This document shows, piece by piece, positions 22,906 to 35,434 of a stretch of DNA of 64,000 bases. Both the position numbers and the translations under genes were made by a program. This DNA is from Aphrophora alni (taxonomy: Eukaryota > Arthropoda > Insecta > Hemiptera > Aphrophoridae), in assembly GCA_963513935.1 (NCBI GenBank), contig OY740771.1, positions 9,639,138 through 9,703,137 of the forward strand. Direction: 5' to 3'. The notes below the pieces were generated by a model. That model saw only the letters and a program-made list of their open reading frames with translations. It searched no databases and was not told where the DNA came from. The number at the start of each line of letters is the position of its first letter. Positions within the stretch are counted from its first letter, which is position 1.

Positions 22906-23984
22906 AGGATACTATTCTTTGAAGGCATTTCCTTTTCAAAAAATATGTATTTTGTCAATATGTACACGTATTTCAAATCCATAACAACGGATTGTCATTA
23001 TTGCAGTTTGTTTTTCTCGAATACATTTTTTGTTTTAAAAGTTTACAACTGGCAAATTAAGTTTTAATTAACCAGAGGATTTTTCTCCTAAAACTTTGGT
23101 ACTTCTGAACCGCCCGTTGCGACAATTCCCAAGTACACAAAGTCTGCGTAGAAATACCTAAACAAAATGTCAAATGGTCGATCTAAAACACGACCCCATT
23201 TCCGTTGACCAATAACTGACAAGCTACTGACCCTTGCTTCTTTTTCTCTATAATTTATTTATTTGATTGCTCATAACTCTTAGAGTCCTTCGTGTTTAAC
23301 AACATTCAGTCCATACAACCAGTTTGCCTAGATATCGCAACCTAGTCGACGGAGTAATTTATCGATTGTTTTAGTCGACCTGTTCATGTCACATAATTGA
23401 TTCGTGCTCCGCTACAGGGAGTTGGGTAACCGCGAATGTCACGCGCGGGTTAAGACGATGAAATTGCTTCCTAGTTCGTTCAATTGTCGTTGAATGCGGA
23501 GTGACAGACAGTGTGTTTTTTAACGGTGTAGGTACTCTTTTAATAAAACCAAATACTCACCCCCTCCCCAAATTATCGCTTTATCGCCACCAAAATATCT
23601 GTACTTACCCCCCGGGAAAGTGATTTTCTTTGTTACTGTGCTATTCGTCGTACCTTTCTTGTTAGAGATAAGTTAGTTTTTTCTTCTTTTTTTTTATTAT
23701 TAAAAAAAAATACCGGATCATTTAAAAGTAAGTTAAAACTTTAATTGACTATTACAAGTTATATTTGGTTATTTTGAAAACCGCCAAATTGCTCCACACA
23801 GATTGACGCCTAACATTTCCTTCCAACCGTTTGCTCCCTCAGTGTGCGGCTAGCCTAAACCGTCCTTATTACTTATTAGAATATAACGCAGAGCAGAGTC
23901 GTATTATAAATTCATTTTATAAGACAATACAAAAACCTTTTGACGTAGTGGACACAACCCAATTGGTGACGCGCCGTTCTAATG
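22906..23984. other. No recognised element; GC-balanced 23380-23500
   Basis: GCTCCGCTACAGGGAGTTGG and GAATGTCACGCGCGGGTTAA are unusually GC-rich for this window. This could be a conserved non-coding or promoter region; no frame supports coding. Confidence 0.4.
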
Positions 23985-24085
23985 AGGGTCGGTCCTAATC
24001 CCCCGCGCATGTGTGCGTGTGAACAGGAGGCAGCTAGAGAGAAGCATCCCTAACCCCACACTTTATTCGAACAAGATATAATTCG
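23985..24085 (+). repeat. Fragment shared with 5010-5105
   Basis: GAACAGGAGGCAGCTAGAGA and ACTTTATTCGAACAAGATATA match, with changes, the block upstream of the hammerhead-like core at 5149. The copy stops before the core. Confidence 0.45.
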
Positions 24086-24650
24086 ATCAAATTTTTTTTA
24101 AATACGTTTATTTTTTTATCACAAACCGTTGAACGAAACTGTTGAAATAAAAGAAAATTTCAGAGCTCTAGTAAATTTTAAAATATAATGAATCTTGGTC
24201 TCGTTAATGCTGTTCGTTGTATTCAGTTTGGCATATACACCGTCAAATTTAAACGGTATAACTTTGACAGATTTTAAGATATTCATCCTTTAGAACGGGG
24301 GCGCTATTCTTCATTTTTACTTTTGAGCGATAACTCAAGAGATAATTTGGGAAAGATGGTCTCTTTTTGTTTTGTTTAGGTTTGGTTATTTATACGATAA
24401 AGCTAGTGCAATGTTTATTTAGAACTCGGTTTTAACAAGCAACGAGATGCTTCTATACTCGATTTTACAATTAGTTAGCAATGAACGAACTACACCGTGT
24501 AAATCGAATGGGAGTTTCAGCAGTTACTAACCATAGTGAAAACGTAGGTGCGGCTACACAAACATTAATTTTTAACAAGGAAGATTACTAATTTATTTTA
24601 CTTTGTTATTGTATAGGTCTATTTGCTACATAAAATTTTATTTGTGTTGT
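24086..24650. other. No recognised feature; left flank of the satellite
   Basis: AT-rich, with no similarity to the 88-bp unit until about 24651. Confidence 0.5.
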
Positions 24651-26515
24651 ATGCCTGTTATGTTTATTAAACGCGTATTACACCCTCATTGCTTTAAATA
24701 CACAATGCCAACTAAACGTTAAACCTTGAATAACGTCTATACTTGTTATGTTTTTTAAACGGCTATTACACCCTCATTGCTTTAAATACACAATGCCAAC
24801 TAAACGTTAAACCTAGAATAACATCTATACTTGTTATGTTTTTTAAACGGCTATTACACACTCATTGCTTTAAATACACAATGCCAACTAAACGTTAAAC
24901 CTAGAATAACATCTACACTTGTTATGTTTTTTAAACGGCTATTACACCCTCATTGCATTAAATACACAATGCCAACTAAACGTTAAACCTAGAATAAGAT
25001 CTATACTTGTTATGTTTTTTAAACGGCTATTACACCCTCATTGCTTTAAATACACAATGCCAACTAAACGTTAAACCTAGAATAACATCTATACTTGTTA
25101 TGTTTTTTAAACGGCTATTACACACTCATTGCTTTAAATACACAATGCCAACTAAACGTTAAACCTAGAATAACATCTATACTTGTTATGTTTTTTAAAC
25201 GGCTATTACACCCTCATTGCTTTAAATACACAATGCCAACTAAACGTTAAACCTAGAATAACATCTATACTTGTTATGTTTTTTAAACGGCTATTACACC
25301 CTCATTGCTTTAAATACACAATGCCAACTAAACGTTAAACCTAGAATAAGATCTATACCTGTTATGTTTTTTAAACGGCTATTACACCCTCATTGCTTTA
25401 AATACACAATGCCAACTAAACGTTAAACCTAGAATAACATCTATACTTGTTATGTTTTTTAAACGGCTATTACACACTCATTGCTTTAAATACACACTGC
25501 CAACTAAACGTTAAATCTAGAATAACGTCTATACCTGTTATGTTTTTTAAACAGCTATTACACCCTCATTGCTTTAAATACACACTGCCATCTAAACGTT
25601 AAACCTAGAATAACGTCTATACTTGTTATGTTTTTTAAACGGCTATTACACCCTCATTGCTTTAAATACACACTGCTATCTAAACGTTAAACCTAGAATA
25701 ACGTCTATACTTGTTATGTTTTTTAAACAGCTATTACACCCTCATTGCTTTAAATACACACTGCCATCTAAACGTTAAACCTAGAATAACGTCTATACTT
25801 GTTATGTTTTTTAAACAGCTATTACACCCTCATTGCTTTAAATACACACTGCTATCTAAACGTTAAACCTAGAATAACGTCTATACTTGTTATGTTTTTT
25901 AAACAGCTATTACACCCTCATTGCTTTAAATACACACTGCCATCTAAACGTTAAACCTAGAATAACGTCTATACTTGTTATGTTTTTTAAACAGTTATTA
26001 CACCCTCATTGCTTTAAATACACACTGCCATCTAAACGTTAAACCTAGAATAACGTCTATACTTGTTATGTTTTTTAAACAGCTATTACACCCTCATTGC
26101 TTTAAATACACACTGCCATCTAAACGTTAAACCTAGAATAACGTCTATACTTGTTATGTTTTTTAAATAGCTATTACACCCTCATTGCTTTAAATACACA
26201 CTGCCATCTAAACGTTAAACCTAGAATAACGTCTATACTTGTTATGTTTTTTAAACGGCTATTACACTCTCATTGCTTTAAATACACACTGCCAACTAAA
26301 CGTTAACCTAGAATGACGTCTACAGACCTACCTGTTATGTTTTTTAAACGGCTATTACACTCTCATTGCTTTAAATATACACTGCCATCTAAACGTTAAA
26401 CCTAGAATAACTTCTACAGACCTACCTGAATCGTTTTTTAAACGCGTATTATAGCCTCAGTGCATTAAATACACACTGCCAACTAAACATGAAACCTATA
26501 ATAACGTCTATTCAA
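24651..26515. repeat. 88-bp satellite, about 21 copies
   Basis: TGTTATG recurs at 24656, 24744 and 24832 and onward every 88 bp. The monomer contains CTATTACACCCTCATTGCTT, TAAATACACAATGCCAACTA and AACCTAGAATAAC. The left half of the array uses CACAATGCCAAC with ATCTATAC; the right half mostly uses CACACTGCCATC with GTCTATAC. The last copies carry CTACAGACCTACC and are longer. The edge copies (24656, about 26425) are the most diverged and share AACGCGTATTA, as expected when unequal exchange homogenises the interior. Confidence 0.97.
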
Positions 26516-27622
26516 AGCAAATTGTGAGGTAGATCCTAAAGGATCTATCGATCTTGCTACAATAAAAGTAAACATCGTGCCACTTTCCCTTCAAACCCTA
26601 TTGTTATGCATTTGTTTTACCTGTTATCGATCGGAATTGTACCGTGTTTGCGCTCGTGCAATACAAGATCATAATAATCGACTGACACTTTCTTCCTTGT
26701 TTTCTCAGCTCACTTTCGTGAAGAACTGAATCTTCCTTCCTGAAATTTGATCGATTCTGGTTTCAATATGTTGTAGATCTGTTACGATTTTCCGAGTATC
26801 AGATCGATTCTAATCCATTGAAGAGTCTGCAATCTTAGTATTTTCTTATCAAAGTCTATATTGATTGTAATTTGTTCCGTTCGGATGTGTAGAAACATAA
26901 ATTTTAAATTGTCAATATTAGTTGCATATGAATAGAAGAAAACACTATTTTAAGCAGAAATACTTTAAATCGTATTAATAGCTCTGTACTTCTTTAAAAT
27001 TGATAATAATTTTTTGTAAACTCAAAATTTACGAGTACTGCGATAAAATTACAAAATTACTTTTCTTCTCATAATCGACTATCAATTATGAAAATAAATG
27101 GTTATAAATACCATTTTGTATGGCTTAGCAATCCATTTCATTATGTTACATGTTTCATCTTTAGACTAACAGTTAACATAAAACATCAAACACTAAACAA
27201 CACTTACACGCCATAAAATGTTATTTTGTACATTTGTACACGTCTTATATTTAAAATTAAAATTTTCTGTCAATAACCACGTGTTTACTCCAGCTGGTCA
27301 AGTAACAGAAGAAACGGTGGAAGTCTCAAGATGCCGCCAAATAAACGGTGAAACATGTAACACAATAATATGCATTGCTAAAACGTACTAAAAGGTATTT
27401 ATAGCCATTTATTTATAAATAAAGCAGTCCGATTGGGAAAAATTATTTCTATCGATTTTAATTAAATTTTGCTCAAGTAAAGACGAAACAAAACTTATTG
27501 AAAGTTAATTCAACATTCCTTACTACAAACAATTTTAAAAATTGAATAACATTTAATTCAGTAAAAATGGTCGTGATATAAATTTGAGGTTAAGTTAATC
27601 AATATATTTATACGCAAATTGT
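26516..27622. other. No recognised feature
   Basis: AT-rich intergenic sequence with no assigned repeat. Its last eight bases form the left TSD (ACCCCGAG, 27623-27630) of the next element. Confidence 0.5.
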
Positions 27623-27630
27623 ACCCCGAG

Positions 27631-28188
27631 CAGTGTGACCAGAGGAAAACTTTTACACCAGAGGGCACTGGGACTAAAAAAAAGAGGACATTTATATTAT
27701 AAAGAAAACAATGTTAAATATATTTTAAAGAAACTTTTATTCGTAGTATTTTCATACACAACGTATTAAAAATACATGTTTATTGTGTAGAAATACATAT
27801 TTATTAAGCATTCTTATAACGAATGAAAAGAAAATTTAACTCTGCTTGCTTAAATTTTATACCAATTTACCTTAAAAATAATTTAAAATATTTAAAAAAC
27901 ACTTTGGAGGGACTGAAATGGAGGGTGGCATCGTGCAGTGCAGGTGTGGGGGTACGGTACGAAGCGCAGACGCAAAAACATGGAGGCGAACGACAAGACG
28001 CCGCGGCTGCAGAATTCTTCATCACAAGAAAGATTGATATGTTTCATGTCATTTATTTTATTATTATTACTGCTGGTTTTCTAAGAAAGCCGGACATTTT
28101 ACAAAATTTCAAAAGCCACAGGAGGAGAGGAGGACAATCGTTAAAAAGGAGGACATGTCCTCCTAAAGCCGGACATCTGGTCACCCTG
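27631..28188. mobile_element. Non-autonomous hAT element (MITE), 558 bp
   Basis: It begins CAGTGTGACCAGAGG and ends ATCTGGTCACCCTG, giving TIRs CAGTGTGACCAGA / CAGGGTGACCAGA. The flanks ACCCCGAG and ACCTCGAG (28189-28196) form an 8-bp TSD with one mismatch. AGAGGACA and AGGAGGACATGTCCTCC are subterminal motifs. A 143-codon open frame (27823-28254) crosses the right end into flanking DNA, so it is not a transposase. Confidence 0.85.
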
Positions 28189-28483
28189 ACCTCGAGGGAG
28201 CTTAGCTGTATATCTACACCTTTCTGTGTATATTTTTGGATTAGATCCTGTTAGGTATTATGGCAATATCAAAATTTAGTTTTTAAAGTCCCAAAACCAA
28301 TGCACAGAAAGTAGAGTATCGTTGCGAAAGAACTTAAAAAAAGTGATGAAGTCTGACTCGCAAGTAATATAGGAAAAAAGGAAACCGTAAAAGCCTAAAC
28401 TGATCTAGTAATGAGATCAATTGATATTCAAGAGACCGACTGTGCCTAGCCGCTGTCCGAGACCAACGACGGCGACCAGCCAT

Positions 28484-28592
28484 CTCTCTTTCATCTTTCC
28501 TATTAGGTCTCTCTTGACCAATTGTTGTTCTCTTCTGACCCTGACGCTAGTAGAGTATTCGAGGGCAAGGAGTCTACGCGATGATGACGTGT
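28484..28592 (+). repeat. R280 copy 7 (central part)
   Basis: TCTCTCTTTCATCTTTCCTA, GGTCTCTCTTGACCAATTG and AGTAGAGTATTCGAGGGCAA are close to consensus. The left end is replaced by unrelated GC-rich sequence (28430-28480). Confidence 0.85.
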
Positions 28593-29374
28593 AGGTTTTA
28601 CACATTTAAAGAACAATAAAACCATAAAAGATTTTCATGGTGTATGATATTTGCGTTGAGCCTATTAGTATGTTTTCCCTCCTTTAGATGACAATATACT
28701 ATTAACTAAGAAATCAGCTCCGCTCCAGTCATTTGATGAGCTTAATGTTTTTGTCATCGTTTTATTTAGATTGGAATGAGGCTGACACAGTTGCTTGCAC
28801 TATGACAAAGAACGGCTCCAGTGTGTAGGCTAAAGTTGACTTGACTGCCTTGAAGCTGTGCAAAGGTAGCAATAGAAAGTGTAAACAAACACATGTGTCT
28901 ATGCAAATATAGCTTTACCCCCCCACGTGCGTACCCCACGTGAATCCACATGTCTTTAGAATACTTGTCCATGTGATTGAAAAAGTTTTAGATTTAAGAT
29001 GTAAAAGATCGCCATTTTGTCAGTTGAGTGTAATTAAAACACCAGCTCCATAATTCAGTGTAATACAATCAGAGCCTCTAAAATGCAATACTCAAAAGTT
29101 GGTGTAATAAGTTTTGTAGGAAATGGTAAATTGTTTTGGTAGATCAAGTTAATCTCCACTAGCTTCGCTCGTGTCGGTGTCTAAAGCCTAGCTGGTCTCA
29201 AAGCTACATAACGTATGTAAAGTAGTCTTCACTCTAGTGATGTGTGAGTTCGAATTAAAATACTCGGCGAATGCGTGTATCAAAATCCTCGGAACGTTCC
29301 GATTATTAAAATCCTTGGATTCGAAATAAAATACTCCCAACCATGAACAAGGAGCCGATATAATATTCGTTAGT
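28593..29374. other. Mostly unassigned; one CTTCGCTCG motif
   Basis: CTCCACTAGCTTCGCTCGTG then TCGGTGTC at 29155-29182 matches the M-TIR terminal word, without a recognisable element next to it. TGAGTTCGAATTAAAATAC near 29250 resembles a B box. Confidence 0.4.
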
Positions 29375-29384
29375 AATTCACTGA

Positions 29385-29440
29385 TTGGTAAAGGTGCTGA
29401 GTTCGAATCCGATGCGCAAAATCATTCTGCGCAGATATTC
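29385..29440 (+). other. B-box-like sequence, possible SINE scrap
   Basis: TGCTGAGTTCGAATCCGATG includes a perfect pol III B box (GTTCGAATCC). I could not find a convincing A box at the right distance upstream, so this is only a possible SINE or tRNA remnant. Confidence 0.3.
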
Positions 29441-29749
29441 GATTTCGAAATAATAATACGAATATTGAAATCATTTGAAACCGATTAATTCGATTATCCA
29501 TTTCACCCGAGTATCAACATCGCTACTTCACTCACTACGCTCGTGTAAGTGAGTGATTGGATGTCTCACAGTAGGGGTGACCAGCGCTGTGCGCAGTAGC
29601 AAGCTGAGCATATGACGTCAGCGTGAACCCAGACAGTTCTGCCGCGCCACAAGGTCACACAAGAATACTGCACAGTAGACGCGATTTTTATGTCACATGT
29701 GTTTCTTGCACTTATAAATAGCAAGCATTGTGTTTTGTGAGACGATAAT

Positions 29750-30420
29750 ATGGTGTGTTGTGTTATCGTCGGTTGTACCAATTATTCTCAACACATAAAC
29801 CAGAAATATTTCTATTGATAAGTTTCCTACTACTGTAATAGCGAAACCAAAACAAAGTGGATTTAACGCATGTGTACACGTGCCGATACTTTTTCCGCTA
29901 ACGTAGCTGGCGTGTGTTGAAGAATCTGATTACGAATGAGACCTGAAAAGTAAACTTCTAAATTTGCCTAAAAAACTCAAAATAAAAACTAATGCAGTGC
30001 CACTTCTACTTCAGCTAATTTAAACAGTTTGGTGTTAAAAGAAATGTTAGAGCAAAAAAAAAAAAAAAAAATGACGTGATCGAAAAGAATAAAATACTTC
30101 AAGATTCGTTGAATAGCAACGAAATTTGTAACGATCCTGAAAATAATTACGATAAAAACCAAGAAGGAGACTACAATGACAGTGGGACAGAATTAAACGT
30201 ATTAGTAGCTTCTTTGAAAGAAGAAAACGACTTACAGAAACTACAGGTGAGTTATTAAAGCTAAATATGTGAATAATTTTTTTAGAGGCTCATTTTCTTC
30301 GTGTTAACAAAAATTACTTTTGAACAGTAGGTGTTCCAATTGGTCTTCTGATGATATTGCAAAAGCAATCACTTTACGAGCAGGATATACCTACATAATG
30401 TACAGAAAGAGGAAAAGAAG
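29750..30420 (+). pseudogene. THAP / P-element-type transposase relic
   Basis: Three pieces in order. First, ATG at 29750 gives MVCCVIVGCTNYSQHINQKY, matching the start of a THAP zinc finger (C-x2-4-C); a shift near 29815 continues SIDKFPT. Second, 30076-30246 encodes an acidic, Leu/Glu-rich stretch ending LVASLKEENDLQKLQ, where P-type transposases have a leucine zipper. It is followed by a donor-like GTGAGT (30247) and an AG acceptor near 30327. Third, about 30341 gives WSSDDIAKAITLRAGY, resembling the W-S-x-D-I-x-x-A-x-x-LR block of THAP9/P transposases. An A-run (30053-30070) breaks the frame before piece two, and a stop follows piece three. A domesticated THAP gene remnant is an alternative. 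Confidence 0.6.
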
Positions 30421-30477
30421 GAAGATTTAGAGCCAAACAATCCTGAAGAATACCTGGACAACTACGATGAGTTGCGT

Positions 30478-30770
30478 TTCCAAATTTCAGGAGGTGGTTA
30501 CAAATATTAAAACTAAGAAAAAGTTCCTATAAATATATTTCCGGAATTGCGTAGTTTCCTAGTTATCCGCCATTTTGTAGTTTACATAAATTTTTTTTTT
30601 TTTTTAATTTCCAGAACAGTTTCCGGATTAGTAATAAGGTAAAGAAAACTAATCCCATAAACCGTTTCAAAATGGCAGCTACTTAAATTTAAAAATCTAA
30701 AACTCAAAAACGTTGAGCTTTAAAATAAGCAGCCGCCATTTTGAAATGGTTTATCGGATTAAGTTCAGAA
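30478..30770 (+). mobile_element. M-TIR fragment, left end missing
   Basis: CAGGAGGTGGTTACAAATAT, TCCGGAATTGCGTAGTTTCC, TTATCCGCCATTTTG and a distal GCCGCCATTTTGAAATGG align with 54985-55290. The terminal CAGGGTGTTGC sequence is lost. Confidence 0.65.
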
Positions 30771-31384
30771 AAGTTGTGTCTCATCTGTTTTAAACGAACT
30801 TGCCTTACTAGATAAGACTCCTTAATCTACCAATAAAATTTATCAATTCCTATACTACAAGGCCTTAGAAGAAATGCTTGCATTACATTTTATAATTGAG
30901 CTGGTTAAGAACCATCCATTGTTTCTCTAATAAAACACACTGTCAGTATCTATTTTACATAAAACTACGTCAAAACCTCTACTTTAACCAATACTTTGTA
31001 CATCAAGGAGATGTGATGACCCCTTACATTCCTTCTGCATGACTCGTTCGCTGCGCTTTCATCAGATATGGACTTGGATACCAGCCAACAACTTCTCTCT
31101 CGCTCTAACTCAAGTAAGGAATTCTAAAAACGTAACCGATATGGCAGCATATTGTGTTGTGAAAACAAACAACCATATTCTTTTATTAGTTCCATCTGTT
31201 GATATTGTCCGTCTGTATAACGGCGCACAAACTTTCTCACACAACCATACACTAAATGAAATACTCAATCAAGATTTAGATTTAGGAGAAAGTTGCCTTA
31301 AGACCGGTAGTCTCGGGGTTCTTTCTGATTTTTTTTTCTGCATGCACGAACCGTATTTTTATTTTTTTTATTTACACATGGAGT
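30771..31384. other. Unassigned; weak CTGATGA...GCGAAC motif at 31044-31065
   Basis: On the minus strand CTGATGAAAGCGCAGCGAAC looks like the hammerhead-like core, but with GAAC in place of GAAAC. The 132-codon open frame from 31039 has no recognisable domain and runs into satellite-like sequence. Confidence 0.35.
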
Positions 31385-33235
31385 TAAATCTATATATTTT
31401 ACCAAAATGTAATCAAAACCGCTTACGCCGTTTTTGAGATATTCCGACTTGTGCGATGACGCTAGGTTCATTTTTACCTTTTAATCAGTAATGCCTCATC
31501 GAAATTTTAAGAGCATAGCGACTAATATATTTTACATGAGTTTTTAGAAGACTTTATTTAAAAGCAAAAGTTGATCAAAATCGCTTACGCTTTTTTTGAG
31601 ATATTCCAACTTTTACGACGAATACAACTGTTGATTTTTACCTTTTAATCAATAATTTCTGAACGTATTTTTAAGGGAGTAATTCATTTTTTACTAGTTC
31701 TTAGAATACTACGTTTTAAAGCAAAATTTGATCAAAATCGCTTACGCCGTTTTTGAGATATTCCAACTTTTAACGACAAATCCAACGGTTCATTTTCCCT
31801 TTTTAATCAATAATTTCTGAACGTATTTTTAAGGGAGTAATTCATTGTTTACTAATTCTTAGAATACTACGTTTTAAAGTAAAATTTGATCAAAATCGCT
31901 TACGCCGTTTTTGAGATATTCCAACTTTTAACGACAAATCCAACGGTTCATTTTCCCTTTTTAATCAATAATTTCTGAACGTATTTTTAAGGAAGTAATT
32001 CATTTTTTACTAGTTCTTAGAACACTACGTTTTAAAGTAAAATTTGATCAAAATCGCTTACGCCGTTTTTGAGATATTCCAACTTTTAACGACAAATCCA
32101 ACGGTTCATTTTCCCTTTTTAATCAATAATTTCTGAACGTATTTTTAAGGGAGTAATTCATTTTTTACTAGTTCTTAGAATACTACGTTTTAAAGTAAAA
32201 TTTGATCAAAATCGCTTACGCCGTTTTTGAGATATTCCAACTTTTAACGACAAATCCAACGGTTCATTTTCCCTTTTTAATCAATAATTTCTGAACGTAT
32301 TTTTAAGGGAGTAATTCATTTTTTACTAGTTCTTAGAATACTACGTTTTAAAGCAAAATTTGATCAAAATCGCTTACGCCGTTTTTGAGATATTCCAACT
32401 TTTAACGACAAATCCAACGGTTCATTTTCCCTTTTTAATCAATAATTTCTGAACGTATTTTTAAGGGAGTAATTCATTTTTTACTAGTTCTTAGAATACT
32501 ACGTTTTAAAGTAAAATTTGATCAAAATCGCTTACGCCGTTTTTGAGATATTCCAACTTTTAACGACAAATCCAACGGTTCATTTTCCCTTTTTAATCAA
32601 TAATTTCTGAACGTATTTTTAAGGGAGTAATTCATTTTTTACTAGTTCTTAGAATACTACTTTTTAAAGCAAAATTTGATCAAAATCGCTTACGCCGTTT
32701 TTGAGATATTCCAACTTTTAACGACAAATCCAACGGTTCATTTTCCCTTTTTAATCAATAATTTCTGATCGTATTTTTAAGGGAGTAATTCATTTTTTAC
32801 TAGTTCCTAGAATACTACATTTTAAGCAAAATTTTATTAAAACCGCTTGCGCCGCTTTTGAGATATTCCAACTTTTAACGACGAATCCTTTTTTAACGTT
32901 CATTTTTCCTTTTTATTCAATGATTCCCCATCGAAATTTTAGTGGGTTTTTAGAAGACTACATTTTGAAGCAAAATTGTATCAAAATCACTTACGTCATT
33001 TTTGAAATATTCCAACTTTTACAACGACGCCCACGGTTTATTTTTCCTTTTTCTTCAATGATTCCACACCCTAATTTTAGTAGAGTAGTGACTAACATAT
33101 TTTCCAAGAGTTTTAGGATCTATATTTTTAACAAAATATAATCAATATCGAGTGCGCCGTTTTTATGATATTTCAAATTTTACGACGACGCCCACAATCC
33201 TTTTCTCTTTTTAATCGATAATTTCCTATAAGAAT
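31385..33235. repeat. 158-bp satellite, about 11-12 copies
   Basis: CTTACGCCGTTTTTGAGAT recurs at 31741, 31899, 32057 and 32215 and continues at 158-bp spacing. The core 31660-32840 is highly uniform; the first two and last three units are strongly diverged. The unit includes TTTGATCAAAATCGCTTACG and GAGATATTCCAACTTTTAAC, words resembling motifs in mariner-like elements elsewhere here. Confidence 0.96.
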
Positions 33236-33479
33236 TTTTTATACCATAATTTCATCAACATTTTTAACACCAAGATTGGAAAAAATGGATTTTTTTTTGT
33301 TGGTTCGATGAATTATCAAAAAAAAAGTATTTTTTTAGAATTTTTTGTTTTAGTTGCGATTTATTGCTCTGTTTCGGGTTGTTTAAACTAAAATTTTAAT
33401 AAATTCTGTAGTAATTTGGGTAGGCCAAAAGCTCCTTAGACTTTATTTATTTTTTATCAGTATCTTTCGAATAGAAATT

Positions 33480-33660
33480 TTGCGAAAATGGCGACCAACA
33501 CGTTTTGTTTGGGTCCTTTCAGGTTACATTTTTTGATTCTCTGACCTAAAACAAAAGGAAGAAAAAGAAGCTCATGTATCAAATTTAGTCGACTTATCTA
33601 TATTGTCGGGCAAAACGGAAACACACAATCATCAAAACCACGTTTTTAACGGATTAAAAT
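33480..33660 (-). repeat. RD-like fragment
   Basis: The reverse complement contains GAAAGGACCCAAACAAAACG, matching the RD block at 17945-17965. Only this part is recognisable. Confidence 0.45.
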
Positions 33661-33769
33661 GGAAATTCTATGAAAATACAATCGATTTTTCCCGCACCAT
33701 TACAAACCTTATTCTATAGACTAATTGGTAACATAATTCTGCCCTCAACTAACTACGACACAATCACCC

Positions 33770-33936
33770 CTGAAGGAAATCCCGTCGCCCTTCTTCTAGT
33801 ATCCTCAACCAGAGTTCGCTAGCTTTCCAGTTCCCACGATGCTAGGTCAACATTATAAAATTTCGAGCCGCTCGAGTATCGTACCCTGAACTTCTCACTC
33901 TTGACGTGAGAGAATCAACCACTAGATCACCCCAAG
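33770..33936 (-). mobile_element. tRNA-headed SINE, copy 2
   Basis: On the minus strand the head reads CTTGGGGTGATCTAGTGGTT (A-box-like), followed by a B-box-like GGTACGATACTC. The body has GCGAACTCTGGTTGAGGATA and CTAGAAGAAGGGCGACGGG, parallel to the copy at 20464. Confidence 0.7.
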
Positions 33937-34704
33937 AATCCTGACCTCTCTATATACACTTTGAATTTACCTCTAATTGTTAGAATTACACCTTTTAAAA
34001 GTGAAAACTATGTCACAGCTAAACTGAAAACTTTCAGTCGTTAACTTTCACTGGAATATTAAAAATAATTCTGAGTGCTGTTGACAATTCTCACAGCCAT
34101 TAAGTAATTAGGGTTATGAAAAGTGTCATTAAATGTGATAGCAATAATAATTACTGCGGTCAGTTTATCATCCTGGAATGAAACAGCCTGTAGTGTTACC
34201 TCAAGATGGTTTGTGAGTTTAAATGGGCGAGCAAATGTTGTGGTTTGTAGTTGATATTTTTTTTTGTATGAAGTTAAGTGATCAGTACATGTAATTAGGA
34301 CACGACGTTTCGAGATTAAACATCAATTGGCGTTATCTGCTAGTTTTAGGCTTGAGTTATTTTCTTAGGTTATAGATTTGGTTTTAGTTTCCAACACTAC
34401 CGTAGGCTATGCTAGTATTTTTCACTTGTATGTTCAAGGTTTATCAGTTGATAACGATAGTTGATTGATCTTCTCGAAACGTCTTGTATTCGTTTTTATA
34501 CACAAATGGTTGTATAATGCTATTGTTTTTCTTGTTGTTTTGAAGGCGAAATTAATTATGTTATTGTTTTAGTTAATTTTATTTCTTTGAAATCAATTAT
34601 TAATTTGTTTGTCTGAAAATGAGTAATGTTTAAGTCGTAATATTAAATGATAAAATTCGTTTTATATTTATTTATTTAAAAAAAAAAAAAGAACAGATGT
34701 CTCT
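33937..34704. other. No recognised feature
   Basis: AT-rich. Contains AGGCGAAATTAATTATG and similar unremarkable sequence; no repeats or splice-bounded frames seen. Confidence 0.5.
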
Positions 34705-34998
34705 TGTAATTAAAGTTAACAGTTTTCGAAATATTCGACGTTAAACGGCCGCCATTTTGAAAATTATTATAATAAAGTTTCTGTGTTTGGTACACTAACA
34801 AAACATAACATACCAAATGTTTTTACCAAATCTGAACTCAATATCTTATTTACTTCTGGGGTTATGATGCTTTTTGTAATAAAAATAAAATGGCGGATAG
34901 ACTGTGAATCGAAATTCGACTGTGTTATTTGATATTATATTCGTTTTGATGTATATAATCCGAAAATTAATAGCCAGTTCAACTTTTTCGGAACACTC
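34705..34998 (+). mobile_element. Mariner-like element, right end
   Basis: GAAATATTCGACGTTAAACG, GCCGCCATTTTGAAAATT, AAAATGGCGGATAGACTG and the terminus CGGAACACTCTGTATAC. The order matches 47705-48016 and partly 53340-53525. The left end was not found. Confidence 0.55.
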
Positions 34999-35434
34999 TG
35001 TATACAACAGCAATTTTTGATAAAAACTTAAATTTGTATAATTCCTAAAAAATAAATTATCGACTATCTAATTAACGGAATAGAAATTAATAAAGTTAGT
35101 CTACAAAATATAGTTTGTACAATATGAACAAAATTTCACGTATAAATATCAGCTTGTCTATAAGAAATACGCAAGGGCTCAGAGACGGTGTACATTGATT
35201 ATTTTCCTTTTGGTATTGTGCAAACTTAGAAGTTGGGTGGTGAGGGATGGGCATACAGAGTCTAGACTCCTCCAATAAATGCTTTAAGGAGAACCCCCCC
35301 TTCAATAAAGTATTAAATGCAAATTATTCCTAGACAAGGATAACAAACCGTTACTAATTTATTTTTTATTTGTTTAATTAAATTTATTTTTCTAATTAAT
35401 ATTTATTTATATTTTATAGTTTGTAACATCTGTG

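Noticed and set aside
24651..26515. Regular repeats considered as a CRISPR-like array
   Set aside because: The whole 88-bp unit is conserved with no variable spacers; it is a eukaryotic satellite.
27823..28254. 143-codon plus-strand open frame, the longest in the window
   Set aside because: It lies mostly inside the hAT MITE, crosses its right TIR and TSD into flanking DNA, and encodes no transposase motif.
31039..31437. 132-codon plus-strand frame
   Set aside because: No domain, low-complexity F/Y end, and its 3' part runs into the first 158-bp satellite unit.
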